Below, piece by piece: positions 45,425 to 56,750 of a stretch of 64,000 nt of DNA. The position numbers and the translations under genes are program-made. Positions within the stretch are counted from its first letter, which is position 1; each line of letters opens with the position of its first letter. The notes beneath the pieces are model-generated. The model was not told the DNA's origin and did no database searches. It saw nothing but the letters and a program-made list of their open reading frames with translations. Source of the DNA: Apostichopus japonicus (Eukaryota; Echinodermata; Holothuroidea; Aspidochirotida; Stichopodidae); assembly GCF_037975245.1 (NCBI RefSeq), contig NC_092572.1:17834273-17898272 (forward strand), read 5' to 3'.

Positions 45425-48009
45425 CTAGAAAGGGAAATTGAAGAAAGCAATGGTTGGATTGGATCAATTCGCACACTGTTTAGGACATAAAAAATGCAGA
45501 AGTTTTTCATCACAAAGATATCTGTCCTAAAAGCTAAAGATATAGGTTTTAACCAGCAAGTTACTTACACATGGACTTATCTAGTATGAAGTTCAAGCTG
45601 GTTTTACTTTTTGAGTGATCAGTTTACAACTCTTTTTAAGACTATGACCTCTAATGAACTCAAATGACATTTGACCTTCACAAAAACCAGCAGGTTTATT
45701 AGGCCCTATAAGGTATATCTAGATATCAAGTATGAAGTTCTTTCAAGCGTTTATTTTGGAGTTATCATGTCTTCAGAAATTAATATGCATTGACCTCAAA
45801 TGACCTTTAACTTCCCAACTAAAACAATATTTAGCACTCTTGTATCTAATAAGTTAGATCCATATCTCATGTATGTAGTTCATCCAATCTTTTACGTTTG
45901 GAATAACCATGGTTTACAATGTATTCAGAGTTTGGCCTGTTGAACTCAAATGACCTGTGACTGTGAGGTTGTGATCTCCACAAAAACAATGGGTTCTTTC
46001 ACTCACAAAGATACATCTCCACACAAAGTTTGAGATACATCCATATTTACAAAATGTCTTTAGACTTTGACCTCTCTTGACCTTGCACCTCCACAAAGAG
46101 GAATACAGTGCATGTGTTTGCTTATTTGCATCTACACACCACATATGAATTTCAACCAAGCTTTAAAACTTGATTATGTTTAAAAGTTTTCAGCTTCGGC
46201 CTCTACTGACTTCAAAGAAACTTCGACCTCCCGAAAAGAATTTAGCCACTAAGATTTTAAGATCACAAATCAAGTATGAATTCAACCACCATGTACTTTT
46301 TGAGTTATCCCATTTACGAGCAATTTATAACATACACACATATGGACACACACACACACGATCACCATCACCGTGGCATAGATTCATTAACCCCTTCGGC
46401 AAGGAATCAGAGAGCCATGAAAATTGAGACTACTTTATATTTAAAGTAACGGGAATTTGTCTGCTTTTAAAAGGATACTTACATTTTCTGATTTGTTTCT
46501 GTTCGTCATAGGTTGGTCTCATAAAGCCTTCTTTGAAGAACCACACAAAGTTAATGAACCACATGAAAGGTAAAGCAAAGCAACCGACTAGAAAGGGAAC
46601 AGAAAGGTCAAAATTATGTGAACAGTTGTTTGTTGTTTGCTTGTTGTTTGTTCAACTATATTTCAACCATCAACGTTAACAACATTTTACATAATTCAAG
46701 TATATACATACAAAGTATATGGTTGTGGGGATCCTCGAAAGTTCATAAGAACTTGTAAGTGAGGTATCCCCAAAATACAAACTTACAAAGTATAAGAAAG
46801 GTACAAAGTATGACCCCAAAAAATGTTACAAGAATAATGAATAATAAAAATAAAAATAAGTATAAGTGGGGTGGGGGGGGGGGGGGAGAAGAAAAAACTT
46901 TAACAAAGACGTGGCCTGAATTTTAGACTAAATCATAAAATTCTATTCGAAAGAAGGTAAGGCTTTAAATTACGTTTGAATGCTCAAGGATAGATTATTG
47001 ATTGAATGCAATGCAGTTGGTACGGAATTCCAATAAGAAATAGCAGTCTTTGACGGTAGTTCACAGAATACTCTGGATAAATTTAGAACTGAAAACTTGG
47101 TTCTGGCTGGATTCTTATCAGCTTTCAGATGGAGTTTTGAACCATCATCTGGGTGAACGAAAGTTATTATCACTCTGATAATAGGAGCCGTCCTTAGGGT
47201 TCATCTCACATGTTAAGAGGATCTGTCCAAGCAAGGCCTCCAGAGACTCACTTAGTCGTGGGGTATTTATTCCTCCCACTGTACACCTGTACAGTAGTTA
47301 AAGATTCATAAACAAATACAAGTGATGCCACAATTTAAAGACAACCCCCCGTCCCTGATCACTACATATCATTTTACCAATTCTATAGGGTCCTTGATGG
47401 GGACTTGAGTGTCCCTCCTGATCCTTTTTTTTCTACTAAACTTAACTTCCATGTAGGTTATTTAAAATAGATATCGTATCCTCTGTTTTGTGTTCTTTCC
47501 ATAAAAAGAGACCTACAAGTGCAAGTGAGTGGCGACACAAAGCTTCAGTTGAATAAGTTTCATGAAATACATGAAAGTCACTTGAAGAAGTTATCTATAA
47601 ACTTTTCAAGTGAAATCATGCAGTGGCAGAATTTGATCTTTTGTTAAACAGTATGTCCACACAGCTTCACAGTCAGTAAGGATTCAACTTATACTGTTTT
47701 ACCGGTGATCTCCCAAACTGATGAAGTAAATTTCTTTCAACAAATTTGTTAATCTATATGAATTTCTATTTTGATTGTGTAAAATTGGAAATAAGTAGTT
47801 TTGTTACCTGACTCCAAATAAAATTTCCCTGTCATATAAAGAAATCATAATTTTTGGATCTTTGGTAAACCTTAACTTCACATAACTTTACTCTACTGAA
47901 CACAACCTTGATCTTTGACCCACTTAAATGTAGTTCAATACTTACTGATGAAATACTTGCGACATAATTCCAGTTTTTCAGGATTCTTCATCCTCTCTAG
48001 ACTAGGCAT
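45285..48009 (-). CDS. PSENEN: Presenilin enhancer 2 (PEN-2), gamma-secretase subunit; three coding exons
   Basis: Joining 47946-48009, 46483-46587 and 45285-45424 gives 309 bases, 102 residues (human 101). Exon 1 encodes MPSLERMKNPEKLELCRKYF, compare human MNLERVSNEEKLNLCRKYY. Exon 2 encodes CFALPFMWFINFVWFFKEGF and RPTYDEQKQIRK. Exon 3 encodes ILWTIVIITWVTIFQLKR and ends WGQTGDRLSLVIPKGML, compare human WGALGDYLSFTIPLGTP. PEN-2 is the small membrane subunit needed for presenilin endoproteolysis in gamma-secretase, which cuts Notch and APP-type substrates in membranes. Splice phases agree (1, 1) and all sites are GT-AG. A strong acceptor (AG at 48048-48049) puts a non-coding exon upstream. 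The gene is head-to-head with U2AF1. Confidence 0.93.
45580..46340 (+). repeat. Degenerate tandem repeat, about 130-146 bases, five units, in PSENEN intron 2
   Basis: Units start at TGACCTC or a variant at 45645, 45791, 45933, 46068 and 46197. Each unit carries TGACCTC, CTCAAATGACC, CACAAAAA, a CTTTCACTCA-like block, AAGTATGAA and TTTGAGTTATC-like ends in variable preservation. The TGACCT words are half-sites of the nuclear-receptor type, but no function is shown. Confidence 0.65.
46483..46587 (-). CDS. PSENEN: PSENEN coding exon 2
   Basis: Bounded by TTCTAG upstream (AG at 46588-46589) and GTAAGT downstream (46477-46482). Encodes the first membrane-embedded region with the FALPF and WFFKEGF motifs. 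Confidence 0.92.
46940..47180 (-). mobile_element. Decayed LINE 3' end (reverse transcriptase C-terminal remnant)
   Basis: The minus strand reads RTKFSVLNLSRVF, then YWNSVPTALHSINNLSLS, like the W-N-x-(L/V)-P end of LINE (CR1/L2/RTE-type) polyproteins, followed by a stop. It lies in PSENEN intron 1, and part of it was copied to 50312-50346. The family is inferred. Confidence 0.45.
47946..48009 (-). CDS. PSENEN: PSENEN coding exon 1
   Basis: ATG at 48007-48009; donor GTAAG at 47941-47945 after phase-1 A. The exon extends upstream to 48047, after a CTCTCTCTCTTTACAG acceptor, so its first 38 bases are 5' UTR. Confidence 0.9.
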
Positions 48010-48230
48010 GATGGGAATATGAGGTTGTTCCTGGCTGCAATTCTAAGCTGTAAAGAGAGAGAGAGGGTTTAATAGAATGAACAATGGGCTTGATTGCAGA
48101 ACAGCCCGCAACACAAAGCTCAATGATGCAGCTGGCTACACTGTCGCAACCCTGATGGTGTAGACAGTGTACTAGCCACAACAGCAGCATTATACATTGA
48201 ACTTAGCATATACTTCGCATTTTCTCCTCT

Positions 48231-49791
48231 GGGTCATTCCGCCTCAAATCAACCAATTTTCTGAAAAGTTCCCAGGTGACCCTCTCAGAATTAGATGAAA
48301 TTTCAACAGAATGATTGTGTACTGTATGTCCCAAATGAACACATACAAAATATTAAAATCATACTCCATGTCGTTTTCGAGATATATGGCCCGTTGAAAT
48401 TAAGTCGAAATGGCCATTTTGCTCGTTTGCGATTCGCGAAAAGTGTCTTTTGTGATATTTTCCGACTTTGAAAGCTCATAATTCAGTCTTTGTACCAGGT
48501 AGAGAGCTCAAATTCGGTGTTCTATCTTATTTCTTGCCAAAATTCATGAATCTGCACTCAATTTAACTGTATCTCCTTTAATTTTCTGGTTATGATCACC
48601 CAAATTAGGCACTTTATTCAGCCGAAAATGTTATTTGTGATTTTTAAGGTCACCCTGTGCCCACATGCGGGGTCACATGAATCCTATATTCCTTGCACTT
48701 AGTTTGCCTTTCTGTGATAGATATATACAAAACTTGATGGACTTGTCAAAAAAGTGGAAAATGGCGACCAAACGCAAAATGCTGCTTTAAAGCCAGAGAG
48801 CAGTAAGACAGATTGATATGTTAAAAATGAACATAATCTAAAGCATTCTGGTGAAATTTGCATTCAATTCCTATGTACCGTTTTTGAGATATTGACAGTT
48901 GAAGTTATCTGATATTCTACCAAAGTGAACTTGAAGCAAACAGGTGTAATGTCATAGTTACACACTGACAAATAATGTTTGTTTTTTTCTGTATTTTTCA
49001 GTCTATTGATTTGACCTAGTAAGATTGGATAGGGTTACTAGTTTGTCTAAAGGGGATTTGAAGTTTATAAAATACTAATACCTATGGTACATTCACATTA
49101 TGGATGCATCCAATTGTGGAGTATAAAATTAGACATAAATTTTAAAGAAAAAAATAACTTTAGTTATCGTAGTGCAACAATGACGTCACACCTGTGTGCT
49201 CCAAGTTCACTTTTGGTACCAAAGGTGGCAACTTCAACTGTCAATATCTCAAAAAAGGTACATAGGAATTGAATGCAATTTCACCAGAGTGCTTGGATTA
49301 TGTTCCTCTTTAAAACATCAAAAAGAAATTTTGACCTGGGCTATTCTTTTAAGTCCTGGCAGTTTTAAATTGTATTGTGTGGTTTAATCCATGTTTCAAG
49401 TGAAACTCTACAACAGTATACAGTACTGGGGTATGGCTCCAAATTGTGTCGTGTGTTATGGGAGATTTTGAGGCACTATAAGGGACCAGCCTATTGGAGG
49501 GTTAACTGCATGAGGTGATTATTTATTGCAGTGGATTACATGCATCATCAACTGAATTATGAGCTTTCAAAGTCGGAAAATATCACAAAAGTCACTTTTC
49601 GCGAATCGCGAACGCACAAAATGGCCGTCTTGGCCAAATTTTAACGGGCCATATCTCGAAAATGACATGGAGTATGATTTTAATTTTTTGTATGTGTTCA
49701 TTTGGGCCACATTCAATCATTCTGATGAAGTTTCATCTAAATCTGAGAGGGTCACCTGGGGACCACTGGTTGATTTGACATGGAATGACCC
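48231..49791. mobile_element. Foldback element with long discontinuous inverted arms
   Basis: The outer arms (about 48231-48484 and 49544-49791) are inverted copies, beginning GGGTCATTCC and ending GGAATGACCC. Inner arms (about 48822-48965 and 49178-49310) are also inverted copies, sharing TTCAATTCCTATGTACC and GATATTGACAGTTGAAGTT. The stretches between are unrelated. CTCT flanks both ends (48227-48230 and 49792-49795), a possible 4-base target duplication. No transposase is present. It lies in the 5' UTR intron of PSENEN. Confidence 0.8.
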
Positions 49792-50197
49792 CTCTATTGA
49801 ACTTCCCTATGCATAAATGAAGGGACTGTGTATAGCCACAACAGCCAGATACATTGGCCTTCTGGCATTTCTCTGCGTATAACTAGACTCTTTATATGGA
49901 CGCCATAGCCAACCTCTTTTAATCGTGTTGCATCAAAGTTGTTGGGTATTCTGCAATTATTTCAACAATGTATTGTCCTTCTCAAAAAGTCCTGTGTGTG
50001 ACTTGTGGGGTAGCCTACTGTTATATATTCAAGAACATATTGTACCTTTAAGTAAATTTGTGCTCAACTATTTATGTAATAGAAAGTTCTACATACTATG
50101 CTAATTAATACACATTCTGTTGTATTGTAACTCTAGCCTGACTGTAAATACACAAGACAGAACTTAACACTCTGGCTCTCGACCAACAAATACGTGT

Positions 50198-50346
50198 TCT
50201 TTGAAGAACCACACAAAGTTAATGAACCACATGAAAGGTAAAGCAAAGCAGCCGACTAGAATTTAGAAAGGAAACAGAAAGGTCAAAATTATGTGAACAG
50301 TTTAAGGAATACTCTGGATAAATTAAGAACTGAAAAGTTGGTTAGG
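50198..50346 (-). pseudogene. PSENEN: Truncated chimeric duplicate of PSENEN exon 2
   Basis: 50198-50305 copies the exon-2 acceptor region and the part encoding CFALPFMWFINFVWFFKE (original about 46529-46640). It breaks off before the GFMRPTYDEQ codons and has no donor. It is joined directly to a 35-base piece of the LINE remnant (original about 47065-47105). The intron sequence is included, so this is a DNA-level duplication with an internal deletion, not a retrocopy. The acceptor remains intact (AAATTCTAG). Confidence 0.85.
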
Positions 50347-50608
50347 CTTGATTGTAGGTTGTCTGGTGTAGAACCTTAGCCTTTACCTTAGTTAACTCAC
50401 AAGTTTGAGTAGACCTAGGCTGTAGCCCAACTGTAAACTACAGTAGTAGAAATATAGTAATATAACACCTAGATTTTATAGCCTATACTACTACTAGTAC
50501 TTACTAGTATAGGCTTAACTTAAGTTAGTGTTACTCTTGATACTATGAAAAAGTCTGAGGACCTACGCCATGACTAACGTTTGTTCAAAGAGGAAAGCAA
50601 AAGAACTA

Positions 50609-50720
50609 ACTTACGCCAACAGAAATGGAATAGAAGCAATGGGGGAACAGCAGTTTCTACTTTGAGTTAATGTTGACGAGCGTCTGGTTCATGTGAAATT
50701 ATTGATAAACAGGACACTTC
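50609..50720 (-). promoter_or_regulatory. Candidate PSENEN first exon and promoter
   Basis: On minus, TGTTGGC followed by GTAAGT (50609-50614) is a strong donor. An ETS-like CAGGAAGTG (about 50709-50717) lies upstream. It could splice to the acceptor at 48048. Inference from sites only. Confidence 0.35.
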
Positions 50721-50749
50721 CTGGGTTCATTACTCATTACTGTGAAACA

Positions 50750-51115
50750 CTATAGTATGGAACGCCAAAAGGACCACCAGTGGCGTTGCTTATGGAACGC
50801 CAAAAGGACAACAGGTGGCGCTGGCGCTACTACCCTAAACAGGAGGTGCTACTACCCTAAACAGGGGGTGCTACTACTCATATTAGGAGGTGCTACTACT
50901 CTAAACAGGATGTGCTACTACTCTAAACAGGAGGTGCTACTACTCTCAACAGGAGGTGCTACTACTCCTAAGTAACGATGCTGCTGTAAAGATGTGGTGC
51001 TACTACTCTAAATAGGCGATGCTACTACTACTACAGGCGGCGATACTACTGTAAATTAGTGGCGCTACTACCCTAAACGGAAAGTGCTACTACTCCAAAT
51101 TGGAGACGCTACTAC
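50750..51115 (+). repeat. Minisatellite, about 22-base units, about twelve copies
   Basis: Units are variants of GGTGCTACTACTCTAAACAG, with a doubled GGAACGCCAAAAGGAC block at the left edge. It sits between the PSENEN candidate first exon and U2AF1. The frame over 50742-50975 is an artefact. Confidence 0.85.
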
Positions 51116-52330
51116 CCTGTATCCAAGGCGTGTTTCCAAAACAATATGCATAGAGGGGTCATCATGAAGGTATATCTCCACGCCGCGTGTGGTTATTGCA
51201 TAATCAAACCACATTCTTTGCAGACAACACCGACAAATTGCAAGTCATCTATTATGTGGTTCGAGGGAGACAGTTCTATTACAAGAGTCTTCAGCTTTTG
51301 ACACGTTCGCTTCGTAAACCTTTCTCGTGCCATACACACGTTTGCAATAACTTTATTTTATCGTTACATGTTCATTTAGCAACGGAAAAAAAGGAAGGAC
51401 GGACGAAATTGTAGACTCCCTCGGCATTGCGAATGCAACGGAAGTAAATAACAACTTCAGGAGGGAACAGGTCGGTTTTATTTTCATAATTTATGTGTTT
51501 CATTGGAGATAATGTAAAGTAATTAGCTAGGCCCTACATATACAAACGATAACTTTGAATAGCTTTTTACTAAAACAGAAGTGCCGCACTTAAGTTATGC
51601 TTGGGCGTAAAGTTTGTTACAGTAATGATCAGTCTTTTTATAAACCAGTAATCAAAGCTAATATATTATGCCCGTCATAAAGTTGGAGGTAACAGTTGTA
51701 AATTTTTATCTTCATAAATACTGGTCAAAATTACTTAATGCTGATAGTTAAAGTAGAGTAGCCCAGTATTACAATTAACTGAAGATGAAAACTTGGAAAT
51801 CCCATTTGCTAACTGCTTTAAAGAACCGGTATTATGTAAATAGCATGCTGTAGACCACTGTTAACTGTTTCAACGATGACGCCATGATATCTTACTTGCT
51901 TTGCTCAATTATTGATAGTTGATCATACTTTGTGTCTCAACTAATCCATTGTCGAAAGTATGAAGGAAGAAATGGATACCATTAGAATGTGTTCCTTTTC
52001 TAACTCATGCAGCTTCGCTTCCATTATTTTGTGTCCACTTGGCAGTGATTGCAATAGTGCTAACATGCATGTTAATGTTATTCTTTGTATTTTCCTAATT
52101 GCCTATCAATAATGTGTACTTTATAAATTTCCTGTTAACAAAATTAGGTATGTAGACTACCTCTCAATATGATATATCATATTTTATATAATATATCATT
52201 AATTATGCAAACTTTGTTGTGTGGGTGTGACAAGTTACCATTGACCGGGGGGGGGGGGGGTTAAGTTATAAAGTCGTATGAGAGGGCCTTAGCCTCAAAC
52301 AAGACTGTAAGCTTTCACTGAACTTCAACT
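51116..52330. other. PSENEN-U2AF1 intergenic region
   Basis: No exon was recognised. It includes a 14-G run (52247-52260) and should contain the U2AF1 promoter. GC-richer sequence begins at about 52350. Confidence 0.4.
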
Positions 52331-52445
52331 TTATGCCACCCCGTATATGAAACATGCCAGTTCCTGTTGCCGCGGTGATCATTTCGGCGTTCCATAATTC
52401 CTACATACATCGACGTTTGAGCTGCGTTAGTCCACAAAGCCAAAC

Positions 52446-52489
52446 ATGGCCGAATATCTCGCTTCCATTTTTGGTACCGAAAAGGACAA
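52446..52489 (+). CDS. U2AF1: U2AF1 coding exon 1
   Basis: Starts CAAACATGG and ends phase 2 before GTATGA. Encodes the nearly invariant N-terminus. Confidence 0.92.
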
Positions 52490-55400
52490 GTATGACATTT
52501 TTTTACAATTAAATCTGTTATAAATACTTCAATGCTCACCGAAATATTACTCGTAATCATTTTTGTGATCTTAATAACGTCTGTTTAATATTTTAGCATC
52601 AGCACTGTCGCTTATTATTCTAGCCTAACGCGAGTGTAACGTTAGTCAGTGAAGAGGCCTATCCTTATTTTATGCTACACTAACTTACTGAACTAGTAGT
52701 AGTAGTACTACAGTAGTAGTAGACAACGCAAGGTCTGCCGAGTACAAGGCTAAATTAGGATTAAAGTTAAAATAAAGCAACTAGATCAAAGGCCTACAAG
52801 AATTCCGTTTAAGCTGGAGGTTAAGTCATTATAAACTCACACTTCTGAAATAATTATTTCTCTGTAGCCTAGATGCAAGTTGTAAGGAGGTCTAGGGGCA
52901 TAGGCAGGGGCCTTTGAACATTTAACACTTTTAACATGCTGTACATGGTTTGTTTTCCTCCTTGGAATAGTATATATGCCTAATATTCCATGCTTGTCAC
53001 AAGTACATATTTGTCTTCCCAATATGCTGAGATTTTGACCAAAAGGTGATCAATCCCTGGCGAAATGAGGACACTGGAAGTTTCATGACCACAGAATGTA
53101 TGGTTACACATCTGTATGCTAGGAAGTAGTAGCCCTAAGCTCAGTGACTTTTCCTTCTCCTTTGATACTCTCATATCTATACAAGAAGAAGAATTTATAG
53201 CAATTACTAAATTGTGCACAACTTTGAACATTTAATTCAACTTAGATTAACTTTCTGTTTTGCAGAGTTAACTGTTCGTTCTACTTTAAAATTGGTGCAT
53301 GTCGTCATGGAGATAGATGTTCCAGGTTACACAACAAGCCAACATTCAGTCAGACAATTCTGATTCAGAATATCTACCAGAATCCGCAGAATACAGCACA
53401 GAGCGCTGATGGATCCCATTGTAAGTATATACAGAGGACAGTCTCATTTGAAAATTAATGCAGCTCGGAAAAATTAACAGATCAATTAAAGTAACATTCT
53501 GCTTTTTATCGATGCTAAGATTCCATACCAGAGTGTCTTGGCAACAGGATATTTTTTAGATGGAATCATTATTTACGACATACCCTCTTATTAGGTTTTG
53601 CTCAATAAACAAAACAGTGCAAAAAATTGTTTTAGGTTTTTTTTTATTTGGTGTAATTATTTGTCAGGTTTGGTAACATTGCCAATAAAAACATGAAAAG
53701 GTGTTTTGAGGTTGTATAGGTTCAAAAGCTTTCTCTGATGAAGTGTGATCCACCATTAAATTAATCTGAAGTACATATCAGGGAATAATTTATTCTGTAC
53801 CGTGTCTCAAAATGGTATCCAAAATGAGGCAAATTGCTATACAATTGCAAATATGTTTAGCAGTTTTTATACACAGTAACCAGTTTAGAACTGTCAAAAC
53901 TGCTACACAAGCTTCGAAGACTAAAATATCCCGGGCTGCATATTTAGTGAAAATGTTTAATGTCTAATTACAGAGCAAAGACTAGGAGGGGAAGTAGTGA
54001 GGGGTATTCATGTTATAAAGGTAAAGAGCATCACTTGATTTTGTCTCAGCTCCGATACTTGCAAATAGAATATATCGCACTTGGGGGAGGGGGAAGGGGG
54101 TGGGGCTTGCAAGGGTGACATCATGCAACCAGCACAGGTTTCCCAGTACCTTTTTTCGTAATATTTACCAATCTTATCGTCATAAGGTAATTGGCTTCCA
54201 GACTGATTCTTATAATGTTGCCATCTTTCCTAATCCACATTTTAGTGCCACAGATGAGTGACGTGGAGATGCAGCAGCACTTTGATGACTTCTTTGAAGA
54301 GATATTTGTAGAACTTGAGCTCAAGTACGGAGAAATAGAAGAAATGAACGTTTGTGACAACCTCGGAGACCATCTCGTTGGCAATGTCTACATCAAAGTA
54401 AGATCTTAGACTGTGTGATATACATACATACATAGTCTTTACTTCTTCAACCTATAAATTGCAGTCATGCCAAGCTTAACCACTTTCAGGTTGGAGAAAT
54501 CTCGCTTCCAATTTGATTCCAACTTTGATATGGTATGAAAGCGCATTAGTGTTAATTCTACAAACTCTTCTTGGTGAATCTCAACTCCTATACACTAGGA
54601 ATGCTGATATTCATCTGCTTTGTCTTAGCTGAGACTCTTCTTACACTGTTAATTCATTAACATTTAGAACTGTTCTCAAAGTCATAGAGCAATGGAAATT
54701 TGCTAGTTTTTAACATTAGTTTTTAAAATATGACTCAGTACTCTCCGATTTCTTGTTGTCTGGTTTCATCCTTTAGAGACCATGGTATGCTCTTGCTTAT
54801 TTAAAAAAAAATTGTCGTCGGTTGTCCTGCCAATACCTGTCATCATTGGAGTTGCTATCAATTCTGTAATTAAAAACTTAAAAAAGTGAATTATGATCTT
54901 ATGATTACATTATCTTCTCAATCAATTATCAGTTCAGACGTGAGGAAGATGCAGAAAAAGCAGTTGAGCATTTGAATACGAGATGGTTCAATGGTCAACC
55001 AATCAGATCAGAGCTCTCTCCAGTAACTGACTTCAGGGAAGCTTGCTGTCGTCAGTATGAGATGGGGTAGGTTGCATTTCCTCTTTAAGACGTTTTTTTT
55101 TAAGGTCAATTTTTTGATAATGTTTTCAATGGTCTGCATTAATCAAACCAAACAAAAACTTCAGTCATTTGTATGACTAGTCAATTTCATTCCAAATAAT
55201 GGGGTCAACAGCAAACTTCTTTGGAAATTTATATCATTTACAGGTGATGAATGCTATTATTTAAGGTTTCTTTGAAAGAAAATTTGAGGATTGAATCCAT
55301 CTCTAAGTTATTAACTTTTTAACCTTATTGTGGTGAAGAAATGTTGGACATTGCGTTTTAGTTAATGGATTGAAGCGAGCTTATTTTGAGTAATTATCTT

Positions 55401-56307
55401 ACGCAACTTGATAGAATTGACCAACCTAGCACGTGAAAAGCTTTTTGGCAGCTTTATGTGTTTGGTGTGTAATATCGCCTACCTGATGGGTTACACATGC
55501 AGTACAAATGGAAAACAAATGAAAGCTCCATACTCCATAGTTAAATTCATTTTTGACTGGTCAAAGAGGAGCATATTCTAAGTATCCTGGTGAAATTTGC
55601 ATTGCATTCCTACGTACCCTTCTCAAGTTATTGGTAGGAGAAATTGTCACAGTTTGTGTCAGAAGCAGAGTTGGGATGTCATGACAAATTATTTCAATAC
55701 TTGAAAACGATCGCACTATCAAAACTATAGTAACTAGCCTAACCTACCAGGAGGTAATCTTGGCCTATCAAGGAGAAAAATTACGTCAACAGTCAAAGCT
55801 TTGACATGTCAACAAATGGATCAACAATAAGTTACTATGTATAACGATTGGTCCACAAAACATGTGGTGCTACACGAAAGTGGGCCGTGATTTTTTTTTC
55901 TCAGCCGGCTGCTAGAGTTTGCCAGTCCCGAATCTATCTATGTACAGTTTTCCAATGTTCGTAGTGCAAGCTTGCTTTCATCCATTCTGAACATCAGGCC
56001 ATCCACTACAGATATTTTTTTTTTTTTCCATTCTGCTTCTTGCAGTGAATGCACCAGAGGCGGTTTCTGTAACTTCATGCATCTCAAGCCGATATCTAGG
56101 CAATTGAGAAGAGAGCTGTACGGAAGGAAGAAGGCCAGTGGGGCCGGAGGCGGAATAGGGGGCGGAAGGAGGCGGTCCCGTACACGCTCCAGGAGCAGGG
56201 AGCGAGGAGGAGGTGGAGGAGGTCAAAAGTCAAGAAGTAGGAGCCGAGACAGAGACAGGAGGAGGGATCGTTCACCCGGCGAACGAGAGAGATCCGGACG
56301 ATTCTGA
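52446..56307 (+). CDS. U2AF1: U2AF small subunit (U2AF35); five coding exons
   Basis: Exons 52446-52489, 53266-53420, 54246-54397, 54933-55066 and 56046-56307 join to 747 bases, 248 residues (human 240). Order: [15 protein letters not shown]; first CCCH zinc finger (C18, C27, C33, H37, with S34 as in human); UHM RNA-recognition-like domain (about 68-148, with [15 protein letters not shown]); second zinc finger ([12 protein letters not shown]); then a Gly-rich stretch and an Arg-Ser tail ending RSGRF. U2AF35 reads the AG at 3' splice sites and binds U2AF65 during early spliceosome assembly in the nucleus. All introns are GT-AG and phases match. Head-to-head with PSENEN. Human has paralogues (U2AF1, U2AF1L4); the sequence here is equally an ancestor of either. 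Confidence 0.95.
53266..53420 (+). CDS. U2AF1: U2AF1 coding exon 2
   Basis: After TTTTGCAG; ends before GTAAGT. Encodes the first CCCH zinc finger ([16 protein letters not shown]). Confidence 0.93.
54246..54397 (+). CDS. U2AF1: U2AF1 coding exon 3
   Basis: After CATTTTAG; ends before GTAAGA. Encodes [16 protein letters not shown] and the first UHM half. A second AG eight bases in (CCACAG) would shift the frame and is unlikely to be used. Confidence 0.92.
54933..55066 (+). CDS. U2AF1: U2AF1 coding exon 4
   Basis: After TTATCAG; ends phase 2 before GTAGGT. Encodes [14 protein letters not shown] and WFNGQPI up to CCRQYEMG. Confidence 0.93.
55560..55690 (+). mobile_element. Solo fragment of the foldback element inner arm in U2AF1 intron 4
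   Basis: GGTGAAATTTGCATTGCATTC, CTACGTACC, TTATTGGTAGGAGAAATT and GGATGTCATGAC parallel the inner arm at about 48845-48955, diverged. Confidence 0.55.
56046..56307 (+). CDS. U2AF1: U2AF1 coding exon 5
   Basis: After CTTCTTGCAG. Encodes the second zinc finger, a Gly/Arg segment and the RS tail, ending with TGA at 56305-56307. The mature 3' UTR probably runs into the duplicated unit (possible signals ATTAAA at 57222 and AATAAA at 57638). Confidence 0.93.
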
Positions 56308-56750
56308 TTTATAGAAAAATCATTCCTTGTTCACATTCAATCTTTTCTCCCCTGACCCCCCCACCCCCAACCCTCATCCTTTTTTGTAGATGTATAAAGT
56401 CATCACCCTAGGGTAGCTGCTCGTTGTGCTCTGCGATTGACGAAAAGATTTGAATGTCATGGGTGACATGATGTAGCAGCCTGTAGTTACTACCTATGAT
56501 TGCTCCCAAGATACCAGTACAGTTGTTCTCACTTTGATGATCCATCTTCAATTTTGTTTCGTTTTTTATTTTTCTCCTTAAAATGGAATGGTGTTGTTGA
56601 AGTTCTGATGGACAGGCAAGGCTATAAATCTAAGTGCAGTTGTAGATTTTGGGGTCTGTTGTGTAATACACTGTGTTCTGAAGTGATTTCAATTACATAC
56701 CTGGAATTTACATAATTAATGTCTGGGAATAATTCTGGAGATGCAGAAAT

